NCBI RefSeq assembly: GCF_900269665.1
Contig: NZ_LT985361.1
Location: 2,015,459-2,079,458, forward strand
Length of the DNA stretch: 64,000 nt
Direction: 5' to 3'
DNA from: Nocardia suismassiliense
Lineage (GTDB): Bacteria > Actinomycetota > Actinomycetes > Mycobacteriales > Mycobacteriaceae
The notes below the pieces were generated by a model. The model saw only the letters and a program-made list of their open reading frames with translations. It was not told the origin of the DNA and searched no databases. Positions within the stretch are counted from its first letter, which is position 1, and each line of letters opens with the position of its first letter. This document shows positions 1-8,610 of the stretch, one piece after another. The position numbers and the translations under genes were made by a program.

Positions 1-2
1 TC

Positions 3-95
3 ATCGATCGGCACTGTGCCGAACTCATGCTGGTCCGCGAAGACGAGTCGCGCCGCGGGGTGGCCAGGGCCAGCGTCTACGACCACGACCGATGA
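3..95 (+). CDS. C-terminal end of an upstream gene (partial)
   Basis: An open frame enters from the left edge and stops at TGA 93-95. It encodes about 30 residues ending in VYDHDR. Codon choice (mostly G or C in third position) fits real coding sequence. The stop lies about 45 bp before the next likely start, as in an operon. The piece is too short to name; an ESX-locus gene is likely from position alone. Confidence 0.4.
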   Translation: MDRHCAELMLVREDESRRGVARASVYDHDR

Positions 96-138
96 GCGGC
101 GAGCAAGTCATGTGCCGCACCCAGGAGACGGAGACCCG

Positions 139-888
139 GTGCACGGTCCGAACGATCGGCTGAGAATGGAAGTCGCCCAGGTGGTCGACGACGTGCACCG
201 GCTCATCAGCGGGTTCGCCGAGGCCAAACGCCTGCACCAGGCGGTGACGGCGTCGGCGTCGGCCGAGCGGGAGCGAATTGTCGTGGTGGCGGACGTGTCC
301 GGTGCCGTGATGGAGGTCGACTTCGACGACGACATCGAGGATCTCGGCTATCACCAGATCGCCCGTGGTGTCGTGCGGGCGGCGCAACAGGCGGCCGCGG
401 CGGTGCAGCGCAAAGCCGACGAGATTCTTTCGGCGCAGCGGGCGGCGTTGCTGGGCTTGCCGAAGCTGTCGGATCTGGTCGACGGGATGCCGGACGAACA
501 GCAGCTGCCGCCACCGCCACCGGCCTTGCTGACCCCACCTGCCGAGCGCGAGCCCCTCGCCGTCGTCAGCGAGCATGCCGACCTTGTCGAACTTCAGGAA
601 CAGCGGGCTCGGTTGTTCGCCACCGCGTCCGCCGAGGGCCGCCGGGTGACCGTCGCGGTGAACGCCGACGGCGTGCTGATCGATCTGCAATTCTCCGGCG
701 CCATCGCCGATCTCGGCTACGACGAGATCGCCGAGGCCATCGTCGCGGCGTCGCGTGCGGCGGTGGCGGCGGTGGCACGCAAGGTCGCCGACCTCTACGC
801 GCCGACCGTCGAGAACGACCGGCCGCGCTACCCCGGACCGGACGTCGTGCTGGCGGGCATCGAACGTCTTCGCGACCAACTGCGGTGA
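139..888 (+). CDS. Tandem YbaB/EbfC-family protein, EspL-like (two domains)
   Basis: Two YbaB/EbfC-like domains lie in tandem. The first covers roughly residues 10-95 and carries the core RIVVVADVSGAVMEV; the second covers about 150-240 with the core RVTVAVNADGVLIDL. A Pro-rich linker (PPPPPALLTPP) joins them. YbaB proteins are small dimeric nucleoid-associated proteins, and the ESX-1 protein EspL is a member, so a role beside the secretion genes is likely but the exact job is unknown. I chose GTG 139 because AGGAG at 123-127 sits about 11 nt before it; ATG 166 is the alternative, and the frame stays open further upstream to 16. The two halves match the separate genes at 13264 and 13765, so this looks like a fused version of that pair. 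Confidence 0.75.
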   Translation: MHGPNDRLRMEVAQVVDDVHRLISGFAEAKRLHQAVTASASAERERIVVVADVSGAVMEVDFDDDIEDLGYHQIARGVVRAAQQAAAAVQRKADEILSAQRAALLGLPKLSDLVDGMPDEQQLPPPPPALLTPPAEREPLAVVSEHADLVELQEQRARLFATASAEGRRVTVAVNADGVLIDLQFSGAIADLGYDEIAEAIVAASRAAVAAVARKVADLYAPTVENDRPRYPGPDVVLAGIERLRDQLR

Positions 889-900
889 TCGGAGAAAAAC

Positions 901-2577
901 ATGGCACCTGAACCGAATCCGTCCGAAGGCACGCTCTGGGCGGGCCTGCTGACCTCGGCGAAGAACGGGAACCTGAAACTCGAACCCGGCACGGCCGAAC
1001 AATGTGCCCAGCACGTCGAGAACATGCTCGAAGTCGTGGTGGGCGTGCAGAACTGGATCAATCAGAACACCGCTGCGGCGAGTCCGCACATCGCTGCGTC
1101 GGTGTCGGGCCAGCTGATGTGGACGGTGTTCAGCATGAAGTTCGGCACCGAGTTGCGTGAGCGCATCGACCGGCACCGCCAGATATTGGTCGACATGGGC
1201 AATACTTTCGTCACCGCGGGTAAGCGTTATGCGCGTACCGAGGGTGAGTCGGCGGCGAGCTTCGACGACATCTCCTTCAACCCGAAGGGCACTGCGCCCA
1301 GCGGGGCCCCACCGACCGGCACCATCCCCAACAGCCCACGCAAACCCGACCCCGTGACGAAATACGACTCGTTCGGGTTCGGCCCCGAAATGGGCGGCCA
1401 GCTGGGCTGGGAAATGCTGTACATCATCTGCAATTCGATGACCCCGCAGGCAGTGGCCAATGCCGGAGAGGTGTGGCATTGGCTGTCCACCACCCTCGAA
1501 ACCGGCTTCACCACCCTGCGCACCACGATCTCGTCCACCGCGGACCGGTGGCAGGGAGTCGGCTCGCAGTCGGCGATCACGGCAACCACGGGCTACACCG
1601 AGGCCTCCAAGCAGCTCACCGGTGACATGAACCTCCTGGGCGATACCTTGGTCTACACCTCGGGCTGGCTCCAGCAGACCAAGCAGACCGCGATGCCGCC
1701 GACACCGTCGCCGCCGGTGGCCACCTCCATCTCGCAGAATATGGCGAACGAACTCAACCTGATTCGGTATCAGGAGAACTTTCAGCTCTACTACTCCGAC
1801 AGCTACCCGCAGACGCTGAGCCGCGTCGTGACCTTGCCGTCGCCCGATCCGGTGACGACCCCGGCGCTGTTCGTCGGCGACGAGACGCCCGGGGTGCCGA
1901 TGACCGAGCCGACGACCCCGGAGGGCGAGGCGAAACCCGAAGGCGCGGGCGGTGATTCCGGTGACAAGCCGCCGGTCGACGGCGAAGGGGGCGAAGGCAG
2001 CGGTGGTGGTGACGGTAGCGGTGGCGAAGGCGGTGAGGGCGGCGGTGGCACCGGCACGGGTGGATCCAAGCCGCCCACCATCGGCAACCCCGACCCCGGA
2101 CCGAAACCGCCGCCCACCAACCCGGGCAAGCCACCGAACCCGCTCGAGGGCATCGGCAACAAATCGCTGTCGCCGCTGAACAAACCGCTCGGCGATCTGT
2201 CCACCGATCCCTCGAAGAACCCGGGGATCTTCGCGAGCACGGTGCCGCCGGTCGGCACCCACACCGGAGCTCCGGTCGGCAAGGGCGGCAGTGGAATCGG
2301 CGGCAAAGGCTTTGGCGGCCGCGCCCCGGTCACCCTCGGCGCGGCGCCGAGCCCGCTGTTTCCGCGCGCCGTGGTGCCCACGGAAGCGAAGGTGGTCGGC
2401 CGGGCCGGGCCGGGCACCGGACTCCAGCCGGGCGCGCCGTACGGTGGCGTCCCCGGCAGGTCGAACCCGAACGATGAACGCGAGAAGAGGCGTTCGGAGT
2501 ACCTGAACTCCACCGACCATCTCGACGAGGCCCTCGGCGAGCCCGGACGCGGAATCCGTCCGGTGCTCGACCGGTGA
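901..2577 (+). CDS. EspB-like T7SS substrate (PE/PPE-like fold, Gly/Pro-rich tail)
   Basis: A 558-residue protein. Residues 1-120 are helical and end in YARTE (110-114), which fits the general T7SS export motif YxxxD/E. Residues about 165-285 form a second helical region with WQG at 217-219. A YxxxE followed by a WxG in one chain is the arrangement of EspB, which fuses PE-like and PPE-like halves. Residues about 300-500 are low-complexity Gly/Pro/Glu-rich, and a short charged tail follows. The protein is probably exported by the ESX machine. Its stop overlaps the start of the EspG gene by 4 bases, suggesting translational coupling to a chaperone. The EspB assignment rests on architecture, not on detailed sequence matching. 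Confidence 0.6.
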   Translation: MAPEPNPSEGTLWAGLLTSAKNGNLKLEPGTAEQCAQHVENMLEVVVGVQNWINQNTAAASPHIAASVSGQLMWTVFSMKFGTELRERIDRHRQILVDMGNTFVTAGKRYARTEGESAASFDDISFNPKGTAPSGAPPTGTIPNSPRKPDPVTKYDSFGFGPEMGGQLGWEMLYIICNSMTPQAVANAGEVWHWLSTTLETGFTTLRTTISSTADRWQGVGSQSAITATTGYTEASKQLTGDMNLLGDTLVYTSGWLQQTKQTAMPPTPSPPVATSISQNMANELNLIRYQENFQLYYSDSYPQTLSRVVTLPSPDPVTTPALFVGDETPGVPMTEPTTPEGEAKPEGAGGDSGDKPPVDGEGGEGSGGGDGSGGEGGEGGGGTGTGGSKPPTIGNPDPGPKPPPTNPGKPPNPLEGIGNKSLSPLNKPLGDLSTDPSKNPGIFASTVPPVGTHTGAPVGKGGSGIGGKGFGGRAPVTLGAAPSPLFPRAVVPTEAKVVGRAGPGTGLQPGAPYGGVPGRSNPNDEREKRRSEYLNSTDHLDEALGEPGRGIRPVLDR

Positions 2578-3359
2578 GCCGCACCTGGCGGCTCACCGAC
2601 GTCGAGCTGATCGACTTGTGGGACAGCATGTTTCAGGACAGGCTGCCCGCTCCGCTGTTCGCGCTGTACCGCGGCGAGAGCGCCGAGGACTGGGCACGGT
2701 TGCGCGCCGAGGCCAGGGCGCGCACGGCCGATGCCGACGACGGCGCCCTGCACGACGCGCTGATCAGGGTCGCGCGGGCCGATGTCCTGGTGTCGGCCAA
2801 GGGTTTCGATCCACGGCACCAGGACCGCCCCGACGCCTTGGTTCGGGTGCTCGGTGCACGGCAGGGGGCAGTTGCCACGCTGATCAGTCAGCTGCCGGGC
2901 GAAAGTATCTGGCACAGCGGCGGGTACGTAGTCACCGCCGGTGCCGCTGATCGGCTCGCCGGCGCCATTGCCGGGGCGCTGCCCGAGCGTGCCGCGGGCC
3001 GCCTGCCCGATACGCCGTTGGTGACCGCTCCCGATGACGGTGCCACCGACCACTATTACGGCCGGTCGAAGGTGCAGGAAAGCTACGCCGATGCCGACCG
3101 GCGCAGCGCCGAATGGCTGGGAAAGCAGGCCGAGTTCCTCGGCGTCATCGAAACCCGTTTGGGTAGTTCCATTTTCGGGCCACGCGGGATCACCCGCTAC
3201 CGCATCGAATGGCACGACCTGGTCGACGACGGCCGCTACGCCGTCACCGACACGGCCGGGCCGGTCGCGACGCCCGTCGACCGCCCTCGGCTGACAACCA
3301 TGATCACCGCCCACATCACCACCGTGTTGCAGACCTTGGAGGACGAGCGCCGTGCCTGA
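2574..3359 (+). CDS. espG: EspG-family ESX secretion chaperone
   Basis: The 261-residue protein begins with W-x-LT-x-x-E-x-x-x-LW, typical of the EspG family, and has the usual length for it. EspG proteins are cytosolic chaperones that bind the tip of PPE proteins (and of some EspB-like substrates) and keep them soluble for the ESX ATPase. The GTG start at 2574 overlaps the stop of the EspB-like gene (GTGA), so translation is probably coupled. The C-terminus overlaps the next start by 8 bases. A second, divergent EspG lies at 7400, so this one may serve the EspB-like protein and the other the PE/PPE pair (inference). Confidence 0.8.
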   Translation: MSRTWRLTDVELIDLWDSMFQDRLPAPLFALYRGESAEDWARLRAEARARTADADDGALHDALIRVARADVLVSAKGFDPRHQDRPDALVRVLGARQGAVATLISQLPGESIWHSGGYVVTAGAADRLAGAIAGALPERAAGRLPDTPLVTAPDDGATDHYYGRSKVQESYADADRRSAEWLGKQAEFLGVIETRLGSSIFGPRGITRYRIEWHDLVDDGRYAVTDTAGPVATPVDRPRLTTMITAHITTVLQTLEDERRA

Positions 3360-3822
3360 GCAAACCCGAGCCGCCGACACCGATTGGTACACCGGCGCGA
3401 TCCAGTCGGCTGTGCACGACGACCCGGTGTACGAAAGCGCCGAGCCCGAACCGGCGCCGGAAGCACCCGACGTGCCGGACTTCGAAACCTTCGCGACCGG
3501 TGAAGCCTCCTTGCGCGGCGGCGACATCGTCGTTACCGCAACGGATTGCGGACTCCCGACCATGGTGCGGGTCACGCCGGACCAGCTCCGCCGCGATCCG
3601 GACGACCTCGCCGACGACGTGCTGCGGCTCTGCCGGCTCGCCACCGACCGGGCGGGCGTGCGCCGGCGGGACTACCTGAGCGGCCTCGGCCTCGGCGAAG
3701 ACGCATTGCGTCTGCTCGGCCTGCCCACCCAGCAGGCGGTCGAGCAGTCCGAACTCGCCGATGAGGCCGAGCACGAATACGAGCCGCGCAGCTGGCTCGA
3801 TCAGGATGGGAGCACATGGTGA
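3352..3822 (+). CDS. EspH-like protein (DUF2694 type)
   Basis: A 156-residue acidic protein. Residues 1-45 look disordered; about 55-105 form a YbaB-like core (TATDCGLPTMVRVTPDQL, then LADDVLRLCRLA); an acidic tail follows with GLPTQQAVEQSELADEAE. The order of segments, and the LPT-x-x-x-A motif before an acidic tail, resemble mycobacterial EspH. EspH acts with ESX-1, probably as a specific chaperone for an Esp substrate. It overlaps the preceding EspG gene by 8 bases and the following YbaB gene by 7 bases, so all four genes should be co-translated. I cannot confirm the family without a profile search. Confidence 0.55.
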   Translation: MPEQTRAADTDWYTGAIQSAVHDDPVYESAEPEPAPEAPDVPDFETFATGEASLRGGDIVVTATDCGLPTMVRVTPDQLRRDPDDLADDVLRLCRLATDRAGVRRRDYLSGLGLGEDALRLLGLPTQQAVEQSELADEAEHEYEPRSWLDQDGSTW

Positions 3823-4133
3823 CCGATTTCGCCGCACTCGAAGCGGATGCGACCGCGCAGATACATCGGATGCGCAAGCTCGCCGAGGACATTGCCGCGA
3901 TCCGGATCGAGCACACCAGTGACGATGCGACGGTCACGGTCGTCGTCGACGGCGCGGGCAAGCTCCTCGACCTTCGCCTGACCGAGGGCATATCCCGTTT
4001 GTCACCAACCGAATTCGACGGCGCGGTAGTGAATGCGGCATCCGTCGCGGCGCAGCGTGCGCTGGCGGTCCGCGGTGGGCTGGTCGAGGACTTCAACAGC
4101 AAGGTGAACAAACAACAGCAAGGTGAACAGTAG
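3816..4133 (+). CDS. YbaB/EbfC-family protein, EspL-like
   Basis: A 105-residue protein of standard YbaB length. Residues about 1-30 form a helix; 33-55 form the beta core with ATVTVVVDGAGKLLDLRL; a C-terminal helix follows, with a Gln-rich end. In the ESX-1 locus EspL has this fold and supports stability of Esp substrates. The ATG at 3816 overlaps the preceding stop. About 105 bp without a gene follow before the EspC-like gene, which has its own strong ribosome site, so the operon may continue or restart there. Confidence 0.75.
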   Translation: MVTDFAALEADATAQIHRMRKLAEDIAAIRIEHTSDDATVTVVVDGAGKLLDLRLTEGISRLSPTEFDGAVVNAASVAAQRALAVRGGLVEDFNSKVNKQQQGEQ

Positions 4134-4238
4134 GATCCGCGTCCCGCGCTGATCTTGCGAAAGACCGTGTGCTCGTTAGATTTCCGGGTGAACCGCCCCA
4201 GGTATCGAGTTCGCAGATCAGCCCAGGAGGGTACCGCG

Positions 4239-4559
4239 ATGAATGTTGTCAATGTGCAGCCGCAGACATTCCGTCAATATGGCGACATTTCCGAGGGGAT
4301 GGCCGCGGCGGTCGCCGTCGCCGGTGCCGTCGATCAGGCCGCGGTCGTGGCCGCCGCCGCCCCCGTGTTCGGCTTGATCGGGCAAGAGTTCCTGGTGAGT
4401 TTCGCCTACGCGCAGGCCAATCATCTGACCGCGGTAGGCGAGCTGGTGACCAACTTCGCCGGGACCGCGCTCACCGCGCGCGCCGCCGCGCAGTCCTACG
4501 AGCTGGCCGATCAAACGAATGCGGAGGCGTTCGTCCCGCCCGCGGGCGCGCAGGCATGA
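4239..4559 (+). CDS. EspC-family small T7SS protein
   Basis: A 106-residue helical protein, MNVVNVQPQTF onwards, rich in Ala with no aromatic core. It matches the EspC family (also called DUF2580 or 'type VII secretion target'), small helical proteins exported with EspA-like partners. The start ATG 4239 is set by AGGAGG at 4225-4230, 8 nt upstream. The frame is open further upstream, but no comparable ribosome site exists there. The stop overlaps the following ATG (ATGA, 4556-4559), the tight coupling expected of a co-secreted pair. Confidence 0.7.
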   Translation: MNVVNVQPQTFRQYGDISEGMAAAVAVAGAVDQAAVVAAAAPVFGLIGQEFLVSFAYAQANHLTAVGELVTNFAGTALTARAAAQSYELADQTNAEAFVPPAGAQA

Positions 4560-5902
4560 CGGCCGCGCACCTCGCGGCGCCCCTGTCTCCGACCGTGCTC
4601 GACGCGCTCCGCAATACCCCGGTAGCGCCCTTCCTCGACCGGCCGACCGAACAGGTGCTGGCGCACATCGGGCTGCCGTCGCTGCCCCAACTGCCCGCGC
4701 TGCCGCCGCTGCCCGGCCTGCCGCCGCTGCCGACGATCGATCCGCTGAACTTGATCAAGCCGGTCACCGATCTGTTCAGCGGCTTCGGCGACGGCAATCT
4801 GGGCGCCAACGGACCGCTCGACCCGAAGACAGTGCTCCAGCAGATCACCCAATCGATCAGCACCGCAACGCAATTGGCGACGACCGGCATTCAGTTGCTG
4901 CAGCAGATGCAGAGCGCGGGCAGCCGTGCCGCCACCTCGGCCGCGGTGCAGACGGTCGCGACGTCGACCGAGATCGCCGGGCAGGCCACGCACATGAAAG
5001 GCATCACCGCGGGCGCCGCCGGGACTGTGGCCATCGGATACCTGCAAATGGCCGCGGTGGCAGCTCGATTCGCGGCGACCACCGCCGCGCTCAGCCTGAC
5101 CCTGGCGACCCCGGCCGGGCAGACCGCCCTGCTGGCGTCGGCGATCGAAGCGGGTATCGAGGCGATCGCGATCACCGCACACACCAAGGGGCAGCTGGCC
5201 GGGCAGTCCGCGCAGATGGCGCAGGCGGGTAAGCCGGTGGCGGTGCGCAAGCCGACCACCCCGAAGCTGGGCAGCCTGGGTAAGTCGTCGCAGTCGCTGA
5301 TGAAGGGTGTGAACCTGGGGAAGGCGACCCCTGCCCCAGGCTCGGTACAGACGTCGGGCGGGATGTCGGCGAAGTCCGCGGCGGCCAGTTCGACCACCTC
5401 GGGCGACCAGGTCGTCCAGCAACTGGTGCAACTCGTGCAGCCGCTGATCTCGGCGGCGCGCCAGGCGGGCCAGCACGTCACCGCACAGCTGCCGCCGAAA
5501 CCGGCCACGGAAACTACAGTGCCGGTGCCGAATCGGCCGCCGACGGGTGCTGCGTTGAGCGCACCGATCGGGCCGCTGATGTCCACCCCGCCGGTGACCA
5601 GCGCGGCGGCACCGCTCGGTGGCTGGCAGGCGGAAACCGTCGTCGCCACGTCGTCGGGGCCGGCGCCGGGCGCCACCACCTCGACCGTCCGGTTCGCCGG
5701 GGAGGTGTTGCCGCCCCTCGTGCCCGGCATGGGCGGGCTCGCGAGCGTGGGTGATCGGTCGCGGCCGGTCGACGGGGATGCCGACGCGCTGGTGGATGCC
5801 CGGCACGTCGACGAGCTCGTCGGTGGCCCGCCCCCGGAGACCGCGGCACCGGTCATCGGCGCGGCGCCACCGAGCAAGACAGACAACCCGTACAGCTTGT
5901 AG
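4556..5902 (+). CDS. Long T7SS substrate-like partner of the EspC-like protein
   Basis: A 448-residue protein. Residues about 35-65 are a Pro/Leu repeat (LPALPPLPGLPPLPTIDP). Residues about 95-225 are Ala/Thr-rich helices with a hydrophobic stretch around 150-205 (TVAIGYLQMAAVAARF onward). The rest is a Pro/Ala/Thr-rich linker ending NPYSL. An EspC-like protein coupled to a larger Ala-rich protein resembles the EspC/EspA pairing, so this may be the EspA-type partner. I see no YxxxD/E motif and no enzymatic motif. The frame is open far upstream, but that part is antisense-like; ATG 4556 overlapping the EspC stop is the natural start. Confidence 0.55.
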   Translation: MTAAHLAAPLSPTVLDALRNTPVAPFLDRPTEQVLAHIGLPSLPQLPALPPLPGLPPLPTIDPLNLIKPVTDLFSGFGDGNLGANGPLDPKTVLQQITQSISTATQLATTGIQLLQQMQSAGSRAATSAAVQTVATSTEIAGQATHMKGITAGAAGTVAIGYLQMAAVAARFAATTAALSLTLATPAGQTALLASAIEAGIEAIAITAHTKGQLAGQSAQMAQAGKPVAVRKPTTPKLGSLGKSSQSLMKGVNLGKATPAPGSVQTSGGMSAKSAAASSTTSGDQVVQQLVQLVQPLISAARQAGQHVTAQLPPKPATETTVPVPNRPPTGAALSAPIGPLMSTPPVTSAAAPLGGWQAETVVATSSGPAPGATTSTVRFAGEVLPPLVPGMGGLASVGDRSRPVDGDADALVDARHVDELVGGPPPETAAPVIGAAPPSKTDNPYSL

Positions 5903-5916
5903 CAGAGGAGATTTCG

Positions 5917-6222
5917 ATGAGTCAGATCGCATTCGACGGTGAACTCGCCCGGCTGGCGGCGGGTCGCCTCGACACCCTGGCCGACGGCCTGGAGGGCACG
6001 CTGCATCGGCGCGGCGACGCGCTCAGCCCGGCCGCGGCCGGCCTCGACCCGGTGTCGCGGCAGACCGCGCAGACCATCGGCGCGGTCGGCGGGTCGTTCC
6101 AGGAGTCGTACCTCAGCGGGGTCGGCGAACTGCGCAAGATCGCCGCCAACCTGCGCTCGCACGCCGACCTCGCCGCCGTGGCCGACGGCGACGTGGTCGA
6201 TTCGTTCAAGCCACTGATGTAG
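5917..6222 (+). CDS. PE-like protein
   Basis: A 101-residue two-helix protein (MSQIAFDGELARLAAGRLD onwards). The length, the helix-turn-helix layout and the position directly before a PPE gene fit the PE family, although the literal Pro-Glu pair near the N-terminus is missing. PE and PPE proteins form a heterodimer recognised by EspG through the PPE member. The ribosome site AGAGGAG ends about 8 nt before ATG 5917. The gap to the PPE gene is 4 bp. There is no clear YxxxD/E after helix 2, which is unusual if the pair is exported in the standard way. Confidence 0.65.
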   Translation: MSQIAFDGELARLAAGRLDTLADGLEGTLHRRGDALSPAAAGLDPVSRQTAQTIGAVGGSFQESYLSGVGELRKIAANLRSHADLAAVADGDVVDSFKPLM

Positions 6223-6226
6223 CGCG

Positions 6227-7297
6227 ATGGTCGAGCCACCGCTGGCCGGGTTCACCGGCACGAACTGGGCAGCCGTGCCCGCCGAGCAGTTGGCGCACGA
6301 GCTGACCACCGGCCCCGGCGCGGCCCAGATGGGCGACGCCGGGTTGGCCTACGCCGAGTTCGCCGCCGGGCTCGGCGAGGCCGGTACGGAATTTCGCGCC
6401 ATCCTCTCGGTGGTGGGCGGCGCCTGGGGATCCGATTCCAGCGAGGACGGCCTGGCCCAGCTGGCCGGGCTGTCCACGTGGTTCGACGCCATCACCGCGG
6501 CGGCGACCGACAACGCCGCGACCGCCACCCAGCAGGCCGCCTCGTACGAGCTGGCCAAACTCGCCATGCCGCCGGTGGGCGAGCTGAACGCGGCCGTGCG
6601 CTCGGCCGAGGACATGCTGCACGGCAGCCTGCTCGGCGCACCGCTGGCCGGGCTGTTCGACCTGGCCGAACGCCAGGTCGACGCGCTGCGCGAGCAGGCA
6701 GCCCAGGTAATGCGCACCTACGAGGCGGCCGGCGAGAAGCTGGCGGTGCCGTGGACGCAGGAGCTGGCACCTGCGGTGTCGGCGGGTGCCAACCTGCTCG
6801 CCGAAAAAGCTCGGGGCCAAGGCAATACGCCTGCCGCCCCGGAGCCGCCCGCCGCGACGCCGGTGCCCGCCGAGGTCGTGCACGCGCCGGCGGTGACGAT
6901 CGATCTGTCCGCGCTCGACCTGACACCGCCACCGCCGACCGTGCCGGTCGGCAGCGAATCGCTGATGCTCACCCCGCTACCGCAGCCGGGCCCGGCCCTC
7001 ACGCCGGTGCCGTCTTCAGGCTCGATGCCCGTCGGCACGGCCGCGGTGCCGCCGCCGATCGCGCCGCCCACCACGACACAGTCCGCGTCGCCCGCGCAGC
7101 AGTCCGCGGCCCGGGCCGGGGTCGCCGATGCGGGCGACATCGGCGAGCAGATCGTGGTGGACGCCGGATTCACCACCGCGCCAGCGGTATTGGGCGCCAC
7201 TGCAGCATCGGGTGGCGGCCCGGCAGTGGTATCGGGTGGCGGTGCCATGGGGCAAGTCCGGCTCGCGGAGCCGGTGCAGCAGGAGGTGCAGTCATGA
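6227..7297 (+). CDS. PPE-family protein
   Basis: A 356-residue protein. Residues 1-165 match the PPE domain: a start with EPPLAGFTGTNW, a long helical hairpin, and a W-G motif at the hairpin turn (GGAWGSDSSEDG), followed by WFDAITAAATDNAATATQ-like helix. Residues about 190-356 are Pro/Ala/Thr-rich and probably disordered. It pairs with the PE-like gene 4 bp upstream. The second EspG gene downstream at 7400 is the likely chaperone. There is no C-terminal enzymatic domain. Confidence 0.75.
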   Translation: MVEPPLAGFTGTNWAAVPAEQLAHELTTGPGAAQMGDAGLAYAEFAAGLGEAGTEFRAILSVVGGAWGSDSSEDGLAQLAGLSTWFDAITAAATDNAATATQQAASYELAKLAMPPVGELNAAVRSAEDMLHGSLLGAPLAGLFDLAERQVDALREQAAQVMRTYEAAGEKLAVPWTQELAPAVSAGANLLAEKARGQGNTPAAPEPPAATPVPAEVVHAPAVTIDLSALDLTPPPPTVPVGSESLMLTPLPQPGPALTPVPSSGSMPVGTAAVPPPIAPPTTTQSASPAQQSAARAGVADAGDIGEQIVVDAGFTTAPAVLGATAASGGGPAVVSGGGAMGQVRLAEPVQQEVQS

Positions 7298-7399
7298 TGC
7301 GCGCCGCCGAGGGCTTGCCCGCGTCACCGCACTACGCCGCTCGAACATGCTGCAGTGCAACGGCAATCAGCGCCGATCGATCCCGAGAGGGGAGGACCG

Positions 7400-8185
7400 A
7401 TGGCGACCCTGACCACTGACGGCGCGCTCGTCGTCGCGGCTGCGCTCGGCGTGCAGACGTTCCCCGCGGTGCTCGCGCTGCGCTCCGGCCATGCCGATCA
7501 CGCGGCCGCGTCGGTGGCGCGCTCCGCCGCGGTACTGGATCTGCGGGATCGGGGCCTGCTCGACGCGGACGGGGACGTGCGCGACGACGAGCTGGCCACC
7601 GCGTTGTTCGCCCTCGCCCGCCCGGAACGCGAACTGGTGCTGCGGATTCGGCGCGGTGGGGTGCTGCACCGGGTCTGTCTGGTCCGGCGTGGGCTCGACC
7701 ATGCCGTCGCGGTCCGCGTCGGCGACGAACTCGACATCCGGCCCGTGTGGGGCGACGAGGACCCGGAGCTGCTGGCCCGGCCGCTGCTCGACGCGCTCGG
7801 TTCGGCCCAGCCCGCCGACATCCCGACCTTCCGCGCCCCCACCGACGAGTTGCAGCAGCGACTCGACGAGGCGGGCACCAGCGCGACCAACGCCGTGTAC
7901 CAGCTCGGTATGCCGGAAGCGGAGGCGGTCACGCTGGGACTCGCACTGCGGCAATGGACTTCGCTCGCCGAGCTGGTCTGCTATGCCCACGTCGACGGCG
8001 TCGCCGTGCGCTCGCCCGCCACCGCCGCGGTGTACGACACGGCGGTGGGCCGCATCATCGCCGGCGGCAGTATCGCCGGCGACGGACGGGCCTGGACCAC
8101 CCTGGCCGCAGGCAGCGATCGCCGGCTGGCCCACGCGGTCGCCGCGCAGATCGAGGCGCTGCCGCAGGGCCGCTGGATGCCGTAA
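7400..8185 (+). CDS. espG: EspG-family ESX secretion chaperone (second copy)
   Basis: A 261-residue protein (MATLTTDGALVVAAALGV onward) ending with the EspG hallmark: GDGRAWTTLAAG, a basic helix, then LPQGRWMP. EspG proteins bind PPE tips in the cytosol. Start ATG 7400 is set by GAGGGGAGG at 7387-7395; the frame is open further upstream without a ribosome site. It follows the PE/PPE genes by 102 bp and differs clearly from the EspG at 2574, suggesting separate clients. Confidence 0.8.
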   Translation: MATLTTDGALVVAAALGVQTFPAVLALRSGHADHAAASVARSAAVLDLRDRGLLDADGDVRDDELATALFALARPERELVLRIRRGGVLHRVCLVRRGLDHAVAVRVGDELDIRPVWGDEDPELLARPLLDALGSAQPADIPTFRAPTDELQQRLDEAGTSATNAVYQLGMPEAEAVTLGLALRQWTSLAELVCYAHVDGVAVRSPATAAVYDTAVGRIIAGGSIAGDGRAWTTLAAGSDRRLAHAVAAQIEALPQGRWMP

Positions 8186-8204
8186 CCGCCGATTTCCCGA
8201 TCGT

Positions 8205-8222
8205 CCGGAGTGATCGCTCCGG
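8205..8222 (+). promoter_or_regulatory. Short hairpin before the WXG100 pair
   Basis: CCGGAG-TGATCG-CTCCGG is a perfect 6-bp inverted repeat with a 6-nt loop, 37 bp before the WXG100 start. It could be an mRNA hairpin that sets relative expression of the Esx genes over the upstream EspG gene, or a weak attenuator. No run of T follows, so a terminator is unlikely. Confidence 0.35.
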
Positions 8223-8258
8223 CAGTTTCACAGATCCATTCATTCGAGAGGACGTCTC

Positions 8259-8570
8259 ATGGCCGGTGCACTTCACCTTGATTTCGCTACTTTCCAGAAG
8301 TACGCGAACGAATATGCCGCGATCATTCCCCCGATCGACAAGACCGTCGACAACCTGGGTGTCGCGGTGGAAAGCGCGAAGAGCGGCTGGGAAGGCGAGG
8401 CCTACACCGCCTTCAACAAATTCGCCACCGAACTCCAGACGAAGATCAAGGCCGTGAACGTCGACCTGGGTCTGGTGTCCGAAGCACTGAACACCGGTGA
8501 GAAGAAGGTCGCGTCGGCAGAAGACGAGAGCATGTCCGGATTCACCACGCTGAACACCAGCTACCTCTGA
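8259..8570 (+). CDS. WXG100-family protein (EsxA/EsxB-type)
   Basis: A 103-residue two-helix protein with WEG at the turn (AKSGWEGEAYTAF), the WXG100 hallmark. It should form a heterodimer with the protein encoded 40 bp downstream and leave through the ESX channel as the core substrate. GAGAGGA lies about 8 nt before ATG 8259. A YxxxD/E motif after helix 2 is not visible. The gene closes the + strand ESX run with its partner. Confidence 0.85.
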   Translation: MAGALHLDFATFQKYANEYAAIIPPIDKTVDNLGVAVESAKSGWEGEAYTAFNKFATELQTKIKAVNVDLGLVSEALNTGEKKVASAEDESMSGFTTLNTSYL

Positions 8571-8610
8571 ATCGCACCGAACACACACCAGAGAACGGGA
8601 CTTCACCACC

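Noticed and set aside
25..2520. Long open frame on the - strand opposite the YbaB and EspB-like genes (831 residues)
   Set aside because: It is Arg/His/Gly-rich with no family features and lies antisense to clear genes; such frames are common in GC-rich DNA.
1803..3644. 613-residue - strand frame opposite the EspB-like and EspG genes
   Set aside because: Pro/Ser/Gly-rich mirror of the low-complexity + strand coding sequence, no ribosome site and no motif.
4891..6309. 472-residue - strand frame opposite the EspC partner and the PE-like gene
   Set aside because: Shadow of the Ala/Thr-rich + strand gene; no family match.
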